A stretch of 33,251 nt of DNA from Jiella soli (lineage in GTDB: Bacteria > Pseudomonadota > Alphaproteobacteria > Rhizobiales > Rhizobiaceae). Shown here in pieces: positions 19,124-27,371 of the stretch. The position numbers were made by a program, and so were the translations under genes. Below the pieces are notes generated by a model, which saw only the letters and a list, made by a program, of their open reading frames with translations, did not search any database and was not told the DNA's origin. The first letter of the stretch is position 1. Each line of letters starts with the position of its first letter. The DNA is taken from positions 1-33,251 of the forward strand of contig NZ_JAJAVB010000010.1 of the NCBI RefSeq assembly GCF_020615385.1. The letters run 5' to 3'.

Positions 19124-19597
19124 CTAGTGTGACCGCAGCGCCGTGAGGCGGTCGAGAGCGCCCTGCAGGATGAAGGCTGCAGCCGCCGAGTCGATCCGCT
19201 CCGACCGCTTGCGGCGCGACACGTCCGCCTCGAGCAGGCCGCGTTCGGCGGCGACCGTCGACAGACGCTCGTCCCAGAACAGCAACGGCCTCGGGTCGAG
19301 CCGCGCATAGTTGCGGGCGAAAGCGCGAGTCGCCTGGGCACGGGGCCCTTCCGAACCATCCATGTTGATCGGCAGGCCGACGACGAGGGCCACGACGCCG
19401 TCCCTCTCCAGTGCCGCCATCAGCGCAGAGGCGTCCGGCGTGAACTTGGTTCTGCGGATCACGGTGCGCGGCGTCGCGAAGCGCTGGGAAAGATCAGACA
19501 CTGCAAGCCCGATCGTCTTGGTGCCGAGGTCGAGCCCGGCAATCGTCGCGCGCTCCGGGACGGCGGCCACGAAATCGTCGATGCCGAGCGCGGTCAT
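19124..19597 (-). CDS. ruvX: Putative pre-16S rRNA nuclease (YqgF/RuvX)
   Basis: 157 residues from ATG 19597. The RNase H-like fold carries [16 protein letters not shown] (first Asp), [29 protein letters not shown] and [13 protein letters not shown] (last Asp). YqgF processes the 5' end of 16S rRNA precursor and was earlier proposed as a Holliday-junction resolvase. The open frame runs 31 codons further upstream without family similarity. It lies beside gatCA as in other Rhizobiales. Confidence 0.93.
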   Translation of the reverse strand: MTALGIDDFVAAVPERATIAGLDLGTKTIGLAVSDLSQRFATPRTVIRRTKFTPDASALMAALERDGVVALVVGLPINMDGSEGPRAQATRAFARNYARLDPRPLLFWDERLSTVAAERGLLEADVSRRKRSERIDSAAAAFILQGALDRLTALRSH

Positions 19598-19701
19598 CGC
19601 CGCGCCTTGACCGGTGCGGGCGCCCGGACAGTTACGAGGCCAAGCGCCGCCGGCCGCATGGCGGTCGGGCGGTGCAACGGATCCCCCCAAGGAGCAGCAT
19701 G

Positions 19702-20403
19702 ATGAAGATTACCTATTTCGGGCATTCCGCCTTCCGCATCGAGACCGGATCCTCGGTCATCCTGATCGACCCGTTCCTGTCGGGCAACCCGCACTTTTCC
19801 GGCGAGGTGGAAGCGGCGACCCAAGGCGTCACCCATATCGTCCTCAGCCACGGCCATTTCGATCATGTCGGCGACACTGTCGACATCGCCAAGCGCACCG
19901 GCTGCAAGGTGGCCGGCACGTTCGAGCTCGTCCAGTGGCTTTCGAAGAAGGGGGTGGAGAACATCGAGCCCGGCAATACCGGCGGCACGATCGCCTTCGA
20001 CGATTTCTCGGTGACGTTCACCCAGGCTTTCCACTCCTCGGGCTCCGTGGAGGAGGACGGCACCGTGACCTATCTCGGCATGCCGAACGGGCTCGTCTTC
20101 CATACCAATGACGGGCCGACCGTCTACCACATGGGCGACACTGACATCTTCGCCGACATGGCGCTGATCGAGGAACTGCACCAGCCGAAGATCGCCATGG
20201 TACCGGTGGGCGATCGGCTGACCATGGGCGCGGCCGTCGCCGCGCTCGCCTGCCGCCGCTATTTCAACTTCGACAAGATCATCCCGATCCACTGGGGCAC
20301 GCTGCCGATTCTCGACAAGACCCCGGACAAGTTCTCCGAGGCGATGGAGGGCGAGGCCGGCAAGGTCTGGAACCCGGCGATCGGCGAGGCCTTCGAGGTC
20401 TGA
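19702..20403 (+). CDS. UPF0173 metal-dependent hydrolase (MBL fold)
   Basis: 233 residues starting [13 protein letters not shown]. There are two adjacent ATGs (19699 and 19702); I take the second because AAGGAG at 19689-19694 is then 7 bases away. Metallo-beta-lactamase ligands are visible in [11 protein letters not shown] (HxHxDH), [14 protein letters not shown] and IPIHWGT. These fit the UPF0173/YtkL-like family of two-metal hydrolases. The physiological substrate is unknown. It is divergent from ruvX and precedes the gatC transcript. Confidence 0.92.
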   Translation: MKITYFGHSAFRIETGSSVILIDPFLSGNPHFSGEVEAATQGVTHIVLSHGHFDHVGDTVDIAKRTGCKVAGTFELVQWLSKKGVENIEPGNTGGTIAFDDFSVTFTQAFHSSGSVEEDGTVTYLGMPNGLVFHTNDGPTVYHMGDTDIFADMALIEELHQPKIAMVPVGDRLTMGAAVAALACRRYFNFDKIIPIHWGTLPILDKTPDKFSEAMEGEAGKVWNPAIGEAFEV

Positions 20404-20418
20404 GCCGCAAGCCGCCGC

Positions 20419-20434
20419 CCGCCCGCTCGGGCGG
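20419..20434 (+). terminator. GC-rich hairpin after the hydrolase gene, possible terminator
   Basis: CCGCCCGCTCGGGCGG is a perfect palindrome 16 bases after the stop at 20403. No T-run follows, so it is either a weak intrinsic or a Rho-assisted terminator. Confidence 0.4.
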
Positions 20435-20460
20435 ACGGGACGAACGAGACGCGGCCGGCG

Positions 20461-20489
20461 TTGCCTGACGCCGGCGGCGTCGTTATAGC
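20461..20489 (+). promoter_or_regulatory. Sigma-70-type promoter of gatC-GNAT-gatA
   Basis: TTGCCT (20461-20466), a 17-base spacer, and TATAGC (20484-20489) form a good housekeeping promoter 34 bases before the gatC start. An inverted repeat GCCGGCG...CGCCGGC overlaps the -35 and spacer and could be an operator or the end of the upstream terminator region. Confidence 0.65.
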
Positions 20490-20522
20490 ACCGCGAGAGC
20501 CAAGAGAGACAAACGAGATCCC

Positions 20523-20810
20523 ATGTCCGTCGATGCCACAACCGTGCGCCGCGTGGCGAAACTCGCCAGGATCGCGGTAAGCGACACCGAAGTCACGGCG
20601 ATGGAGGCCGAACTGAACGCCATCCTCGGCTTCGTCGAACAGCTGTCCGAAGTCGACGTCAGCGATGTCGAGCCGATGACCTCGGTCATTCCGATGGCGA
20701 TGAAGAAGCGCGAGGACCGCGTCACCGAGGGTGACAGGGCCGACGACATCGTCGCCAACGCGCCGGCGAGCGAAGATCACTTCTTCATGGTGCCGAAGGT
20801 GGTCGAGTAG
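20523..20810 (+). CDS. gatC: Asp/Glu-tRNA amidotransferase subunit C
   Basis: 95 residues, [20 protein letters not shown] at the start, with [19 protein letters not shown] in the middle and [12 protein letters not shown] at the end, the full GatC pattern. GatC is the linker subunit of GatCAB, which converts misacylated Glu-tRNA(Gln) (and Asp-tRNA(Asn)) to the correct amide form. It is the first gene of an operon with an acetyltransferase gene and gatA. gatB is not in the window. Confidence 0.96.
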   Translation: MSVDATTVRRVAKLARIAVSDTEVTAMEAELNAILGFVEQLSEVDVSDVEPMTSVIPMAMKKREDRVTEGDRADDIVANAPASEDHFFMVPKVVE

Positions 20811-20813
20811 AGC

Positions 20814-21281
20814 ATGGCAGGGACGATCGCCGTCGAGGCTCCGCTGCAGAAGGAGGTCCGCGCGATGGTCGCTGCGATGAATGCGCGGATGAGTGCCGCT
20901 TCCTCGTCGCACCCCGGGCTAAAGATGACGGCCGAGGACCTGCCGGGAACCGAGACGCGGGTCTTTATGCTTCGTGATGGCGGCGACCGGATCGTGGGCA
21001 TGGGAACGCTGAAGAGGTACGGTGCCGGGGTCGGCGAAGTCACCCGCCTGTTCGTCGAACCGGAGTTCCGCGGGTCCGGTCTTGGCCGAGCGGTACTTAC
21101 GGCGATCGAACGAACGGCCCGGGTAAGAGGGCTCCACCGCCTCGTTCTGAAGACCGGCTCGGCCTCCGAATTCGCTCCTGCCCGCGCGCTGTACGAAAGC
21201 GCGGGCTTTGCCCCTTGCTGCGCTGTCCTCGATTATTCGCCCTGCGAAGACAATCGCTTTTACGAGAAGATGCTATCGTGA
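20814..21281 (+). CDS. GNAT family N-acetyltransferase
   Basis: 155 residues. The acetyl-CoA loop is [19 protein letters not shown] (R/Q-x-x-G-x-G/A), preceded by the strand [17 protein letters not shown] and a C-terminal FYEKML are typical of GNAT proteins. The substrate is unknown. The gene starts 3 bases after gatC and its TGA shares one base with the gatA ATG (TGATG), so it is embedded in the gat operon. That position suggests co-expression, not proven function, with amidotransferase. Confidence 0.92.
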   Translation: MAGTIAVEAPLQKEVRAMVAAMNARMSAASSSHPGLKMTAEDLPGTETRVFMLRDGGDRIVGMGTLKRYGAGVGEVTRLFVEPEFRGSGLGRAVLTAIERTARVRGLHRLVLKTGSASEFAPARALYESAGFAPCCAVLDYSPCEDNRFYEKMLS

Positions 21282-22762
21282 TGACCGACCTCACTTCCCT
21301 GACCCTCGCCGAGGCCCGCGACAAACTCGCCGCCAAGGAGACGAGCGCGGTCGAGCTGACGGATGCCTATATCGCTGCGATCGAAGCCGCCAACGGGTCC
21401 CTGAACGCCTATGTGGCCGTAACCCCGGACAAGGCGCGGGCGATGGCGAAGGCATCCGACGAGCGCATCGCCAGGGGCGAGGGCCGGGCGCTGGAAGGCA
21501 TCCCGCTCGGCATCAAGGACCTCTTCGCGACCGAAGGCGTCCACACCCAGGCGGCGAGCCATGTCCTCGACGGATTCAAGCCGCGCTACGAATCCACGGT
21601 CACCGCCAATCTGTGGGCCGGCGGCGCCGTCATGCTGGGCAAGCTCAACATGGACGAGTTTGCAATGGGCTCGTCCAACGAGACCTCCCACTACGGGCCG
21701 GTGAAGAACCCCTGGCGCAGGAAGGGTTCGAATGTCGACCTCGTGCCGGGCGGCTCCTCGGGCGGCTCGGCGGCGGCCGTCGCCGCTCATCTCTGCGTCG
21801 CGGCGACGGCGACGGACACCGGCGGATCGATCCGCCAGCCCGCCGCACTGACCGGCACGGTCGGCATCAAGCCGACCTATGGTCGCTGCTCGCGCTGGGG
21901 CATCGCCGCCTTCGCGTCCTCGCTCGACCAGGCCGGACCGATCGCCAGGGACGTGCGCGATGCGGCGATCCTCCTGAAGTCGATGGCCTCGGTCGATCCG
22001 AAGGACACGACCTCGGTCGACCGGGAGGTGCCGGACTACGAGGCGGCGGTCGGTCGCTCGGTGAAGGGGCTGAAGATCGGCATTCCGCGGGAGTACCGGA
22101 TGGACGGCATGCCCGCCGAGATCGAGGCAGTCTGGCAGAAGGGCATCGCCTGGCTGAAGGATGCGGGCGCCGAGATCGTCGACGTCTCGCTGCCGCACAC
22201 GAAATATGCGCTCCCGGCCTATTACATCGTCGCTCCGGCGGAAGCCTCCTCCAACCTCGCGCGCTATGACGGCGTGCGCTACGGCCTGCGCGTACCCGGC
22301 AAGGACATTGCCGACATGTACGAGAAGACCCGTGCGGAGGGCTTCGGCCGCGAGGTGAAGCGCCGCATCATGATCGGCACCTATGTCTTGTCGGCCGGCT
22401 ATTACGACGCCTATTATCTGCAGGCGCAGAAGGTCCGCACGCTGATCAAGCGCGATTTCGAGACGGTCTATGCCGGCGGGATCGACGCGCTGCTGACGCC
22501 GGCAACGCCGTCGGCCGCCTTCGGCATAGCGGATCAGGAAATGGCGTCGGATCCGGTCAAGATGTATCTGAACGACATCTTCACCGTGACGGTGAACATG
22601 GCAGGCCTGCCCGGCATCGCCGTTCCCGGCGGGGTCGACGATGCCGGTCTACCGCTCGGACTTCAGCTGATCGGCCGGCCCTTCGACGAGGAGACGCTGT
22701 TCGCGCTCGGCACGGTGCTGGAAAAGGCCGCGGGCCGTTTCACGCCGCAGAAATGGTGGTAG
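21281..22762 (+). CDS. gatA: Asp/Glu-tRNA amidotransferase subunit A
   Basis: 493 residues from ATG 21281. The amidase signature is present: K of [20 protein letters not shown] with the cis-serine, and [14 protein letters not shown] with the nucleophilic serine. GatA releases ammonia from glutamine for transamidation of Glu-tRNA(Gln). Length is normal. It overlaps the stop of the acetyltransferase gene by one base and closes the operon. No clear terminator follows. Confidence 0.96.
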   Translation: MTDLTSLTLAEARDKLAAKETSAVELTDAYIAAIEAANGSLNAYVAVTPDKARAMAKASDERIARGEGRALEGIPLGIKDLFATEGVHTQAASHVLDGFKPRYESTVTANLWAGGAVMLGKLNMDEFAMGSSNETSHYGPVKNPWRRKGSNVDLVPGGSSGGSAAAVAAHLCVAATATDTGGSIRQPAALTGTVGIKPTYGRCSRWGIAAFASSLDQAGPIARDVRDAAILLKSMASVDPKDTTSVDREVPDYEAAVGRSVKGLKIGIPREYRMDGMPAEIEAVWQKGIAWLKDAGAEIVDVSLPHTKYALPAYYIVAPAEASSNLARYDGVRYGLRVPGKDIADMYEKTRAEGFGREVKRRIMIGTYVLSAGYYDAYYLQAQKVRTLIKRDFETVYAGGIDALLTPATPSAAFGIADQEMASDPVKMYLNDIFTVTVNMAGLPGIAVPGGVDDAGLPLGLQLIGRPFDEETLFALGTVLEKAAGRFTPQKWW

Positions 22763-22980
22763 GCGAAGGAGGAGCGGCTTCGGTTCGCCGTCGTCTCGCG
22801 TCGTAGCGGCCTGGGGCCCCGGCCTCATGTCCCGGGACCAGCATTCCGGTCACTGGCGCGTCAATCTCGAAACCGCTTTGCAAGCATTTGCTCGGATTCT
22901 TCCGCAATCGGCCGATCCGCGAAGGCGGAGGATCAGTGAAAAGGCTCGCAGGATAAACCGTTTAACGGCGAATCCGGCGG

Positions 22981-23103
22981 ATAGGGCATCCTCCACATCT
23001 TGCGACCCGTGGGCGGCATCTGGATGAACAGGTTTCCCGCGTCTACGATACGCTACGTGCGGTCTTTCGCCTTGGCCTGCCGGGCTTTTGTGTCCGTCAG
23101 CAT
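22981..23103 (-). pseudogene. Integrase remnant A (DUF4102-type N-terminus)
   Basis: From ATG 23103 the minus strand reads MLTDTKARQAKAKDRT, then TAG (23055-23053). It continues in the same frame as RIVDAGNLFIQMPPTGRKMW-RMPY. Apart from the stop, this is the N-terminal DUF4102 (arm-binding) domain of tyrosine integrases (pattern MLTD-KxxxAKxxD...L.D.GGLYL.V.PTGxKxWR.xY). Similarity ends near 22981, so about 360 residues including the catalytic domain are gone. The gene read away from the att copy at 23257, the usual arrangement for a tRNA-integrated island. Confidence 0.78.
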
Positions 23104-23170
23104 TTGACCCGTTTCTCCCAATCCTTGACCCGTATTTGACCCGAATAGCACCGGGCTGGCATGGGTCAAA
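23104..23170. repeat. TTGACCCG repeats upstream of integrase remnant A
   Basis: TTGACCCG occurs at 23104-23111, 23125-23132 and 23136-23143. An inverted near-copy, TGGGTCAA, lies at 23162-23169. They fill the gap between the integrase start and the att copy, so they are candidate arm-type binding sites for integrase A. They differ from the repeats used inside the 7-kb island. Confidence 0.65.
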
Positions 23171-23256
23171 CCGGGATGGTCTGAGACACCGGCATTCGGA
23201 AATTCCAGTGATTCCTGGGGTTTAGGGATGATTTGAAAGGGCTTGGGAAAGGGAAA

Positions 23257-23273
23257 TGGCGGATGGGGTGGGA
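23257..23273. repeat. Left attachment-site core of the island
   Basis: TGGCGGATGGGGTGGGA is identical to 30313-30329, the last 17 bases of tRNA-Ser(UGA) including the CCA end. Flanking bases differ on both sides. A 17-bp exact repeat of a tRNA 3' end is the classic mark of tyrosine-recombinase integration. Confidence 0.85.
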
Positions 23274-23327
23274 CCAGTTGACGATTTCCGCCATAAGATA
23301 TTGAAATCGGCTCGTTTTCTGGAGCGA

Positions 23328-23365
23328 ATTTCTCGCCTGATGTCACAGCACCATGTGACATCAGG
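23328..23365. repeat. Left sub-terminal inverted repeats (arm-site candidates)
   Basis: CCTGATGTCACA (23336-23347) and TGTGACATCAGG (23354-23365) form a perfect 12-bp inverted repeat with a 6-base spacer. The outer arm extends: read on the minus strand, 23347-23328 is TGTGACATCAGGCGAGAAAT. This matches 30254-30273 on the plus strand with one mismatch. Confidence 0.8.
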
Positions 23366-23387
23366 GGCGGTTCTGTCAACATTTTGA

Positions 23388-23423
23388 GGAGGCAGCCTCC
23401 GCCGAGATGGCCGCTCTCGGCGG
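23388..23423. repeat. Two adjacent perfect hairpins
   Basis: GGAGGC-A-GCCTCC (23388-23400) is followed at once by CCGCCGAGA-TGGCCGC-TCTCGGCGG (23399-23423). The two palindromes share two bases. They lie just inside the left arm repeats. No T-run follows either one. They may be protein-binding sites or alternative RNA structures. Confidence 0.55.
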
Positions 23424-23966
23424 TCCCTACCGGGATGCAGAATACCGGAGCGAGCGGGAGTCTGGGGTGATTGATCGGCTCTTGAGGTAGCCGAGGGAGA
23501 GACCGGACGAACGACAAACCGGACCGACTGCCTCGGACGAACAAACGGTGCACCACGGCTTGCCGGGTTGGCGGACTCGTCACCACGGGCGGCCGGAGGA
23601 AGTGGTCTCGACTTCACTGCTGCTCGCGAGCCAAGCGCTGAGGTTAGGTGGTAGATCACCCACCCGGAGCCGCTGCGCCCCGCCGCGCTCTCGCTGACAT
23701 ATCGCCGGAGGGAGAGGACTCCCCCGGGTTGAAGAACGCGGTCGCGCCGGTCACGAGGGCCGTCTCTCGTGGTCGTCGGCCGAAGCCTGCGGCTCGGGCT
23801 GTGCGACGACGGCCCCGGCGGTCGGATCCCGCTGAGAGTGTGTTACCTAAATGGCGATTGGCGGTCGACCATGAGGGATCTCCAGCCAGCGTTCCCAGAA
23901 GCGCCGCCTACACGATAGCACCACCGATGCTGTCAGAGGGCTCATATTGAAGTATATGCCCTCGCG

Positions 23967-24677
23967 ATGCTTCCGTACCTCGTCCAGATCCAGGCTGACC
24001 TCCACGCCAACCTAACTGGCTATCTGAAGACCTTTTCCGAAAGTGGCGACTGGTCCGCGCTCGCGTCCGTTCTGCCGATGGGGATCGTGTTCGGGGCTGT
24101 TCATGCGCTGACGCCCGGCCACAGCAAAATGGTGCTCTCGGCCTATCTCGCAGGGTCGCGGATCGGCTGGTTGAAGAGCCTCGGCGTGACCACGGCGCTC
24201 GCCTTCACCCACGTCATGATGGCGGTGGTGATCGTCTCTGCGTCGCTTCCGTTGGTCAAATTCGCGTTCGGGCGCGGGGCCGGCGAGGCTCCGCTCCTAG
24301 AGAATGTCAGCCGCGGGCTCCTCGTCGCCGTCGGGCTATGGATGCTGTGGAGGGCTGCGAGGGGGCCGCACCGGCACGAGCACGGCGGAGCGTTGGTCGG
24401 CATGCTCGCGGGTCTGGTTCCCTGCCCGCTGACCCTCTTCGCCATGACGTTCGCCGTAGTCCGGGGCGTGCCCGAGGCTGGCCTGGTGTTCGCGCTTGCG
24501 ATGATGGTCGGAGTCGCGCTGACCCTGTCGGCCATTGCGCTCGCGACCGTGTTCCTTCGGGAGCGGGCGACCGCGATCCTCGGGGGCGTCGGCTGGGTAA
24601 CGGCGGGACGCGCGATCGAGGCCCTGGCGGGAGCGACTCTGGTCCTCGTCGCCATGTCGGAGCTGATAGGGCCGTAG
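23967..24677 (+). CDS. NicO/RcnA-like nickel-cobalt transporter
   Basis: 236 residues, about six membrane segments. Family motifs are HALTPGHSKMVLSAYLAGSR (the HAxxPGH box, about 46-65), FTHVMMAVVIV, and GLVPCPLTLFAMTF. A short loop, GPHRHEHGG, stands where RcnA has its His-rich cytoplasmic loop. RcnA proteins export Ni(II) and Co(II) through the inner membrane. The ATG at 23967 has no strong ribosome-binding site. It converges on the YqaA-like gene with 6 bp between stops, so it is a separate transcript from the other five cargo genes. No RcnR-type regulator gene is present. Confidence 0.88.
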   Translation: MLPYLVQIQADLHANLTGYLKTFSESGDWSALASVLPMGIVFGAVHALTPGHSKMVLSAYLAGSRIGWLKSLGVTTALAFTHVMMAVVIVSASLPLVKFAFGRGAGEAPLLENVSRGLLVAVGLWMLWRAARGPHRHEHGGALVGMLAGLVPCPLTLFAMTFAVVRGVPEAGLVFALAMMVGVALTLSAIALATVFLRERATAILGGVGWVTAGRAIEALAGATLVLVAMSELIGP

Positions 24678-24683
24678 GGCGTC

Positions 24684-25133
24684 TCAAGCCCCGGCGGTCG
24701 CGAGCGCAAGCGCGCCACCCGCCACCACCAAGTAACGACCGAGCTTGCCGATCCCGACAAGGAGGGTGAACGGCACCAGGGGGACGCGCAGGGTCCCGGC
24801 GATCACCGTCAGCGCGTCGCCGACGATCGGCGCCCACGCGAACAGGAGCGAGGCCATTCCGTAGCGGCGGAAGAGGCCCGAGAAGCGGTCGAGCTGCACG
24901 GCGGAGACCGGGAACCAGCGGCGGTCGCGGTAACGGGCGAGGAAGCGCCCGCAGGCCCAGTTGGCGACGGAGCCGAGCGTGTTCCCGATGGTCGCCGTCC
25001 CAAGGACGATCCACGGTTCGCCCGTTCCCGAGACCAGCAGGGCGACGAGCAGGACCTCGGATGCGCCGGGCAGGACTGTAGCCGCGAGGAACGCGGACCA
25101 GAACATCCCGGCATAGGCGGCGAGGTCACCCAC
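24684..25133 (-). CDS. YqaA/DedA-like membrane protein
   Basis: 149 residues beginning with GTG 25133, which overlaps the upstream exporter gene by eight bases. LPGASEVLLVALLVSG and TATIGNTLGSVANWACGRF give the VTT/SNARE-associated pattern of the YqaA subgroup (P-x-x-S-E, then G-x-x-x-G). Three to four hydrophobic segments are visible. Family members are linked to lipid scrambling or membrane homeostasis. In this operon it may support metal export, which is inference from position only. Confidence 0.85.
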   Translation of the reverse strand: MGDLAAYAGMFWSAFLAATVLPGASEVLLVALLVSGTGEPWIVLGTATIGNTLGSVANWACGRFLARYRDRRWFPVSAVQLDRFSGLFRRYGMASLLFAWAPIVGDALTVIAGTLRVPLVPFTLLVGIGKLGRYLVVAGGALALATAGA

Positions 25134-26508
25134 CCGCCGTGCCCGTCGGCCAAGTCGCGTGGTGGTCGTCGATCACCAGCGCGTGCCGATGGCGGATCGG
25201 CTGGTGGCGGTGCGGGTGGCGGTGCGGCTCCGGTCCCTCCCAGCCCTCGTGTTCGTGCTGGTGGTGCGCGTCGTGGACATGGACCCCGTCGTGGTCGAAG
25301 GCGTGGTGGACGTGCTCGACCTCGACCGGGTCGCGGGCCGGCCAGAGTGCCAGCGCGGCGAGCGTCCCCGCTGCCGCGGCCGCAGCCATGACCGTGAACG
25401 TCGGCCCCAGTCCGATCGTGGCGCCGAGCCACCCCGAGGCAGGGTAGGTGACGAGCCAGCACGCGTGCGAGAGCGCGAACTGGGCGGCGAAGATGGCCGG
25501 CCGGCTGTCCGCGTCCGACGACCGGCGAAGGAGAAGCCCACCGGGCGTGCCGATGGCCGACGACGCCGCGCCGAGGAGTGTCCAGACGATCAGGCTGCCC
25601 GTCCACCCAGGGCCGAGGCCGGCGACGACAAGGAGGCACGCCATGGAGGCTGCGCCTGCGACCATCACCGTCCTTGCGGGAACGCGGTCGAGAAGGCGCG
25701 AGAGCACGATCGCCACCGCCATGGACCCGAGACCGTAGGCCGCGAACAGGAAGGCGACGTCGTCGTTCGTGCCGCCAAGCTGCGAACGGACGAGGACGAC
25801 GGTGTTGACGATCACCATGGAGCCGCCTGCCGAGGCCGCGAAGGACAGGGCGAGGAGCCCGCGCAGGCGCGGCGTCGCTAGGTTAATGCGGATGCCGCGG
25901 GTCAGCCTGTCGACGAACCGTCCGCCCGAGGCGGCCCGGGCGGCAGGAAGCGCGACGGAGACGACCAGTCCGGCCGAGGCGAGGAAGCCGAGGGCCGTCC
26001 CGAGGAACAGCCAATGGAAGGAGATGACCGTAAGGAGCAGCGCCGCCAGCAGCGGGCTGAACAGCGACTCCAGGTCGTAGGCGAGGCGCGAGAGCGACAG
26101 GGCGTTCGTGTACTCGCGCTCGTCGGGCAGGATGTCGGGGATGGTCCCCTGGAAGGTCGGGGTGAACAGGGCCGACATCGACTGAAATGCGAAGACGAGG
26201 ATGTAGACCTGCCAGACCTGGCCGACGAACGGCAGGAGGAGCACGAAGGCCGCCCGCGTCAGGTCGAGCCCGACGAGGAGCGTGCGCCGCGGCAGGAAGC
26301 CCGTCAGGACCCCGGCGAACTGCGAGACGCCGACATAGGCGATCATCTTGATGGCGAGCGCGGTGCCGAGGACGACGCCCGCGTCCGCGCCGGCGAGGTC
26401 GTAGGCGAGGAGGCCGAGCGCCACCGTTGTCAGGCCGGTCCCGATCAGCGACAGGACCTGCGCCGCGAAGAGGTGACGATAGGTGCGGTGACCCAGGACG
26501 GTGAGCAT
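25126..26508 (-). CDS. NreB-like MFS metal exporter with His-rich tail
   Basis: 460 residues from ATG 26508, preceded by AGGAG at 7-base spacing. Twelve hydrophobic segments cover about 1-405. The interior loop SRLLDRVPARTVM and the front loop LTGFLPRRTLLVG are MFS-like. The last 60 residues hold 18 histidines in runs such as EHVHHAFDHDGVHVHDAHH and HRHPHRHQ. NreB exporters of nickel-resistant bacteria combine an MFS core with a C-terminal His tail, so Ni(II) export is the best prediction. The tail probably collects metal on the cytoplasmic side. Confidence 0.88.
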   Translation of the reverse strand: MLTVLGHRTYRHLFAAQVLSLIGTGLTTVALGLLAYDLAGADAGVVLGTALAIKMIAYVGVSQFAGVLTGFLPRRTLLVGLDLTRAAFVLLLPFVGQVWQVYILVFAFQSMSALFTPTFQGTIPDILPDEREYTNALSLSRLAYDLESLFSPLLAALLLTVISFHWLFLGTALGFLASAGLVVSVALPAARAASGGRFVDRLTRGIRINLATPRLRGLLALSFAASAGGSMVIVNTVVLVRSQLGGTNDDVAFLFAAYGLGSMAVAIVLSRLLDRVPARTVMVAGAASMACLLVVAGLGPGWTGSLIVWTLLGAASSAIGTPGGLLLRRSSDADSRPAIFAAQFALSHACWLVTYPASGWLGATIGLGPTFTVMAAAAAAGTLAALALWPARDPVEVEHVHHAFDHDGVHVHDAHHQHEHEGWEGPEPHRHPHRHQPIRHRHALVIDDHHATWPTGTAGG

Positions 26509-26605
26509 CGTTGATCTCCTGATCCGAGCGTTGCGGTCGCCCTTTCGGTATGGCTTGCCGATCGACGGCACGAGACCATCGGTCGGCGGTCGTTGAAAGA
26601 CCTGG

Positions 26606-27343
26606 TCAGACCTTCCGCTCGAAGGCGGTGTAGGTGCCGCTCGTGCGCAGCGTCACGGCGACCGGCGCGTCGCCGCGGTTACGCCAGAACCATCCGTGGT
26701 TGCCCGTGAAGGTCGCCTGGATGGTGCCCTCGTCAGACGAGACCGCGCGCCCCTTCTCATAGGAGATGTTCTGTCCGCCGCCGTCGCCGTGCGTGTCGTA
26801 GTTGACGGCGCCACCCTCCGAGACGACCCAGGCGAAGGAGGCGATCTCGCCCTCCTGCATAGTCAGCTTGATCTCGGCGCCCTCGCCGGGGGCGAGCGTG
26901 ATCGTCATCTCGTCGGTCCGCATCTCCTGGGCCGCCGCGGGCGATACGATCAGCGCACCGAGCGCCCCGAGGATGCTCGACTGGCGCTCCGGGGCGGGTG
27001 GCGCCGGCGGTGCGGGCGGCGCCAGCGGGGAAACCGGTGGGGGTGCGATGCCGGTTGTAGCGGGCGAGAGCGTCGCTGCATTGGCACCGGCGGACGGCGC
27101 GGCACGGTTGGCGGCGTCCCTCGCGGCATCGGCTTCGGCCTCGGCTGCGAGCTGGGTCTTGATCTCGCCCATCTCCGTGAGGTTCAGCGCCGATCCGACC
27201 CCGGTCGGATCGATCCCGTACTCGGCGGGGAGCACGACCGCGACCAGGATCGCAGTGGCGGAGACCACCGCGATGGCGGTCGAGCGCAGGAGCTTCCGCG
27301 TGGAAGGAAGCTCGGCGCGGGTGGGCATGTCGGTATTGTACAT
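26606..27343 (-). CDS. Membrane-anchored protein with C-terminal beta domain
   Basis: 245 residues from ATG 27343 with AAGGAT about 8 bases upstream. MYNTDMPTRAELPSTRKLLR leads into one membrane segment (about 21-40), so the bulk is periplasmic. A region rich in Ala/Glu and then a Pro/Ala linker (PPPVSPLAPPAPPAPPAP) precede a compact domain from about 140. That domain ends with FTGNHGWFWRNRGDAPVAVT and LRTSGTYTAFERKV, which recalls beta-sandwich GOLD-like domains. I know similar proteins from metal-resistance clusters under the name transmembrane anchor protein; the function is unknown. It lies between HupE and the exporter in one operon. Confidence 0.8.
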   Translation of the reverse strand: MYNTDMPTRAELPSTRKLLRSTAIAVVSATAILVAVVLPAEYGIDPTGVGSALNLTEMGEIKTQLAAEAEADAARDAANRAAPSAGANAATLSPATTGIAPPPVSPLAPPAPPAPPAPERQSSILGALGALIVSPAAAQEMRTDEMTITLAPGEGAEIKLTMQEGEIASFAWVVSEGGAVNYDTHGDGGGQNISYEKGRAVSSDEGTIQATFTGNHGWFWRNRGDAPVAVTLRTSGTYTAFERKV

Positions 27344-27371
27344 GTGTCGGTATCCTTGCGTTGAGAGGTCG

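Larger units (their letters stand above)
23274..23966. other. Left end of island, no supported gene
   Basis: About 690 bp before the first cargo gene. It holds the recombinase-arm repeats and two adjacent hairpins described separately. An open frame on the minus strand across 23053-23586 runs through the att core and into integrase remnant A and is not a gene. A plus-strand frame at 23648-23950 is low-complexity Arg/Pro/Ala. The promoter of the NicO-type gene should be in the last 150 bp, but I see no clear boxes. Confidence 0.55.

Noticed and set aside
23328-23365. CRISPR-like or transposon-end interpretation of the TGTGACATCAGG repeats
   Set aside because: Only two copies per end, with no regular spacers, no target-site duplication beyond the tRNA core, and no transposase. 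The tRNA core and integrase stub fit a tyrosine-recombinase island better.
23053-23586. A 177-codon minus-strand open frame across the left island end
   Set aside because: It crosses the att core and joins in frame to the integrase stub. Upstream of the stub it is low-complexity Pro/Ser/Gly with no family similarity; the true integrase start is ATG 23103.
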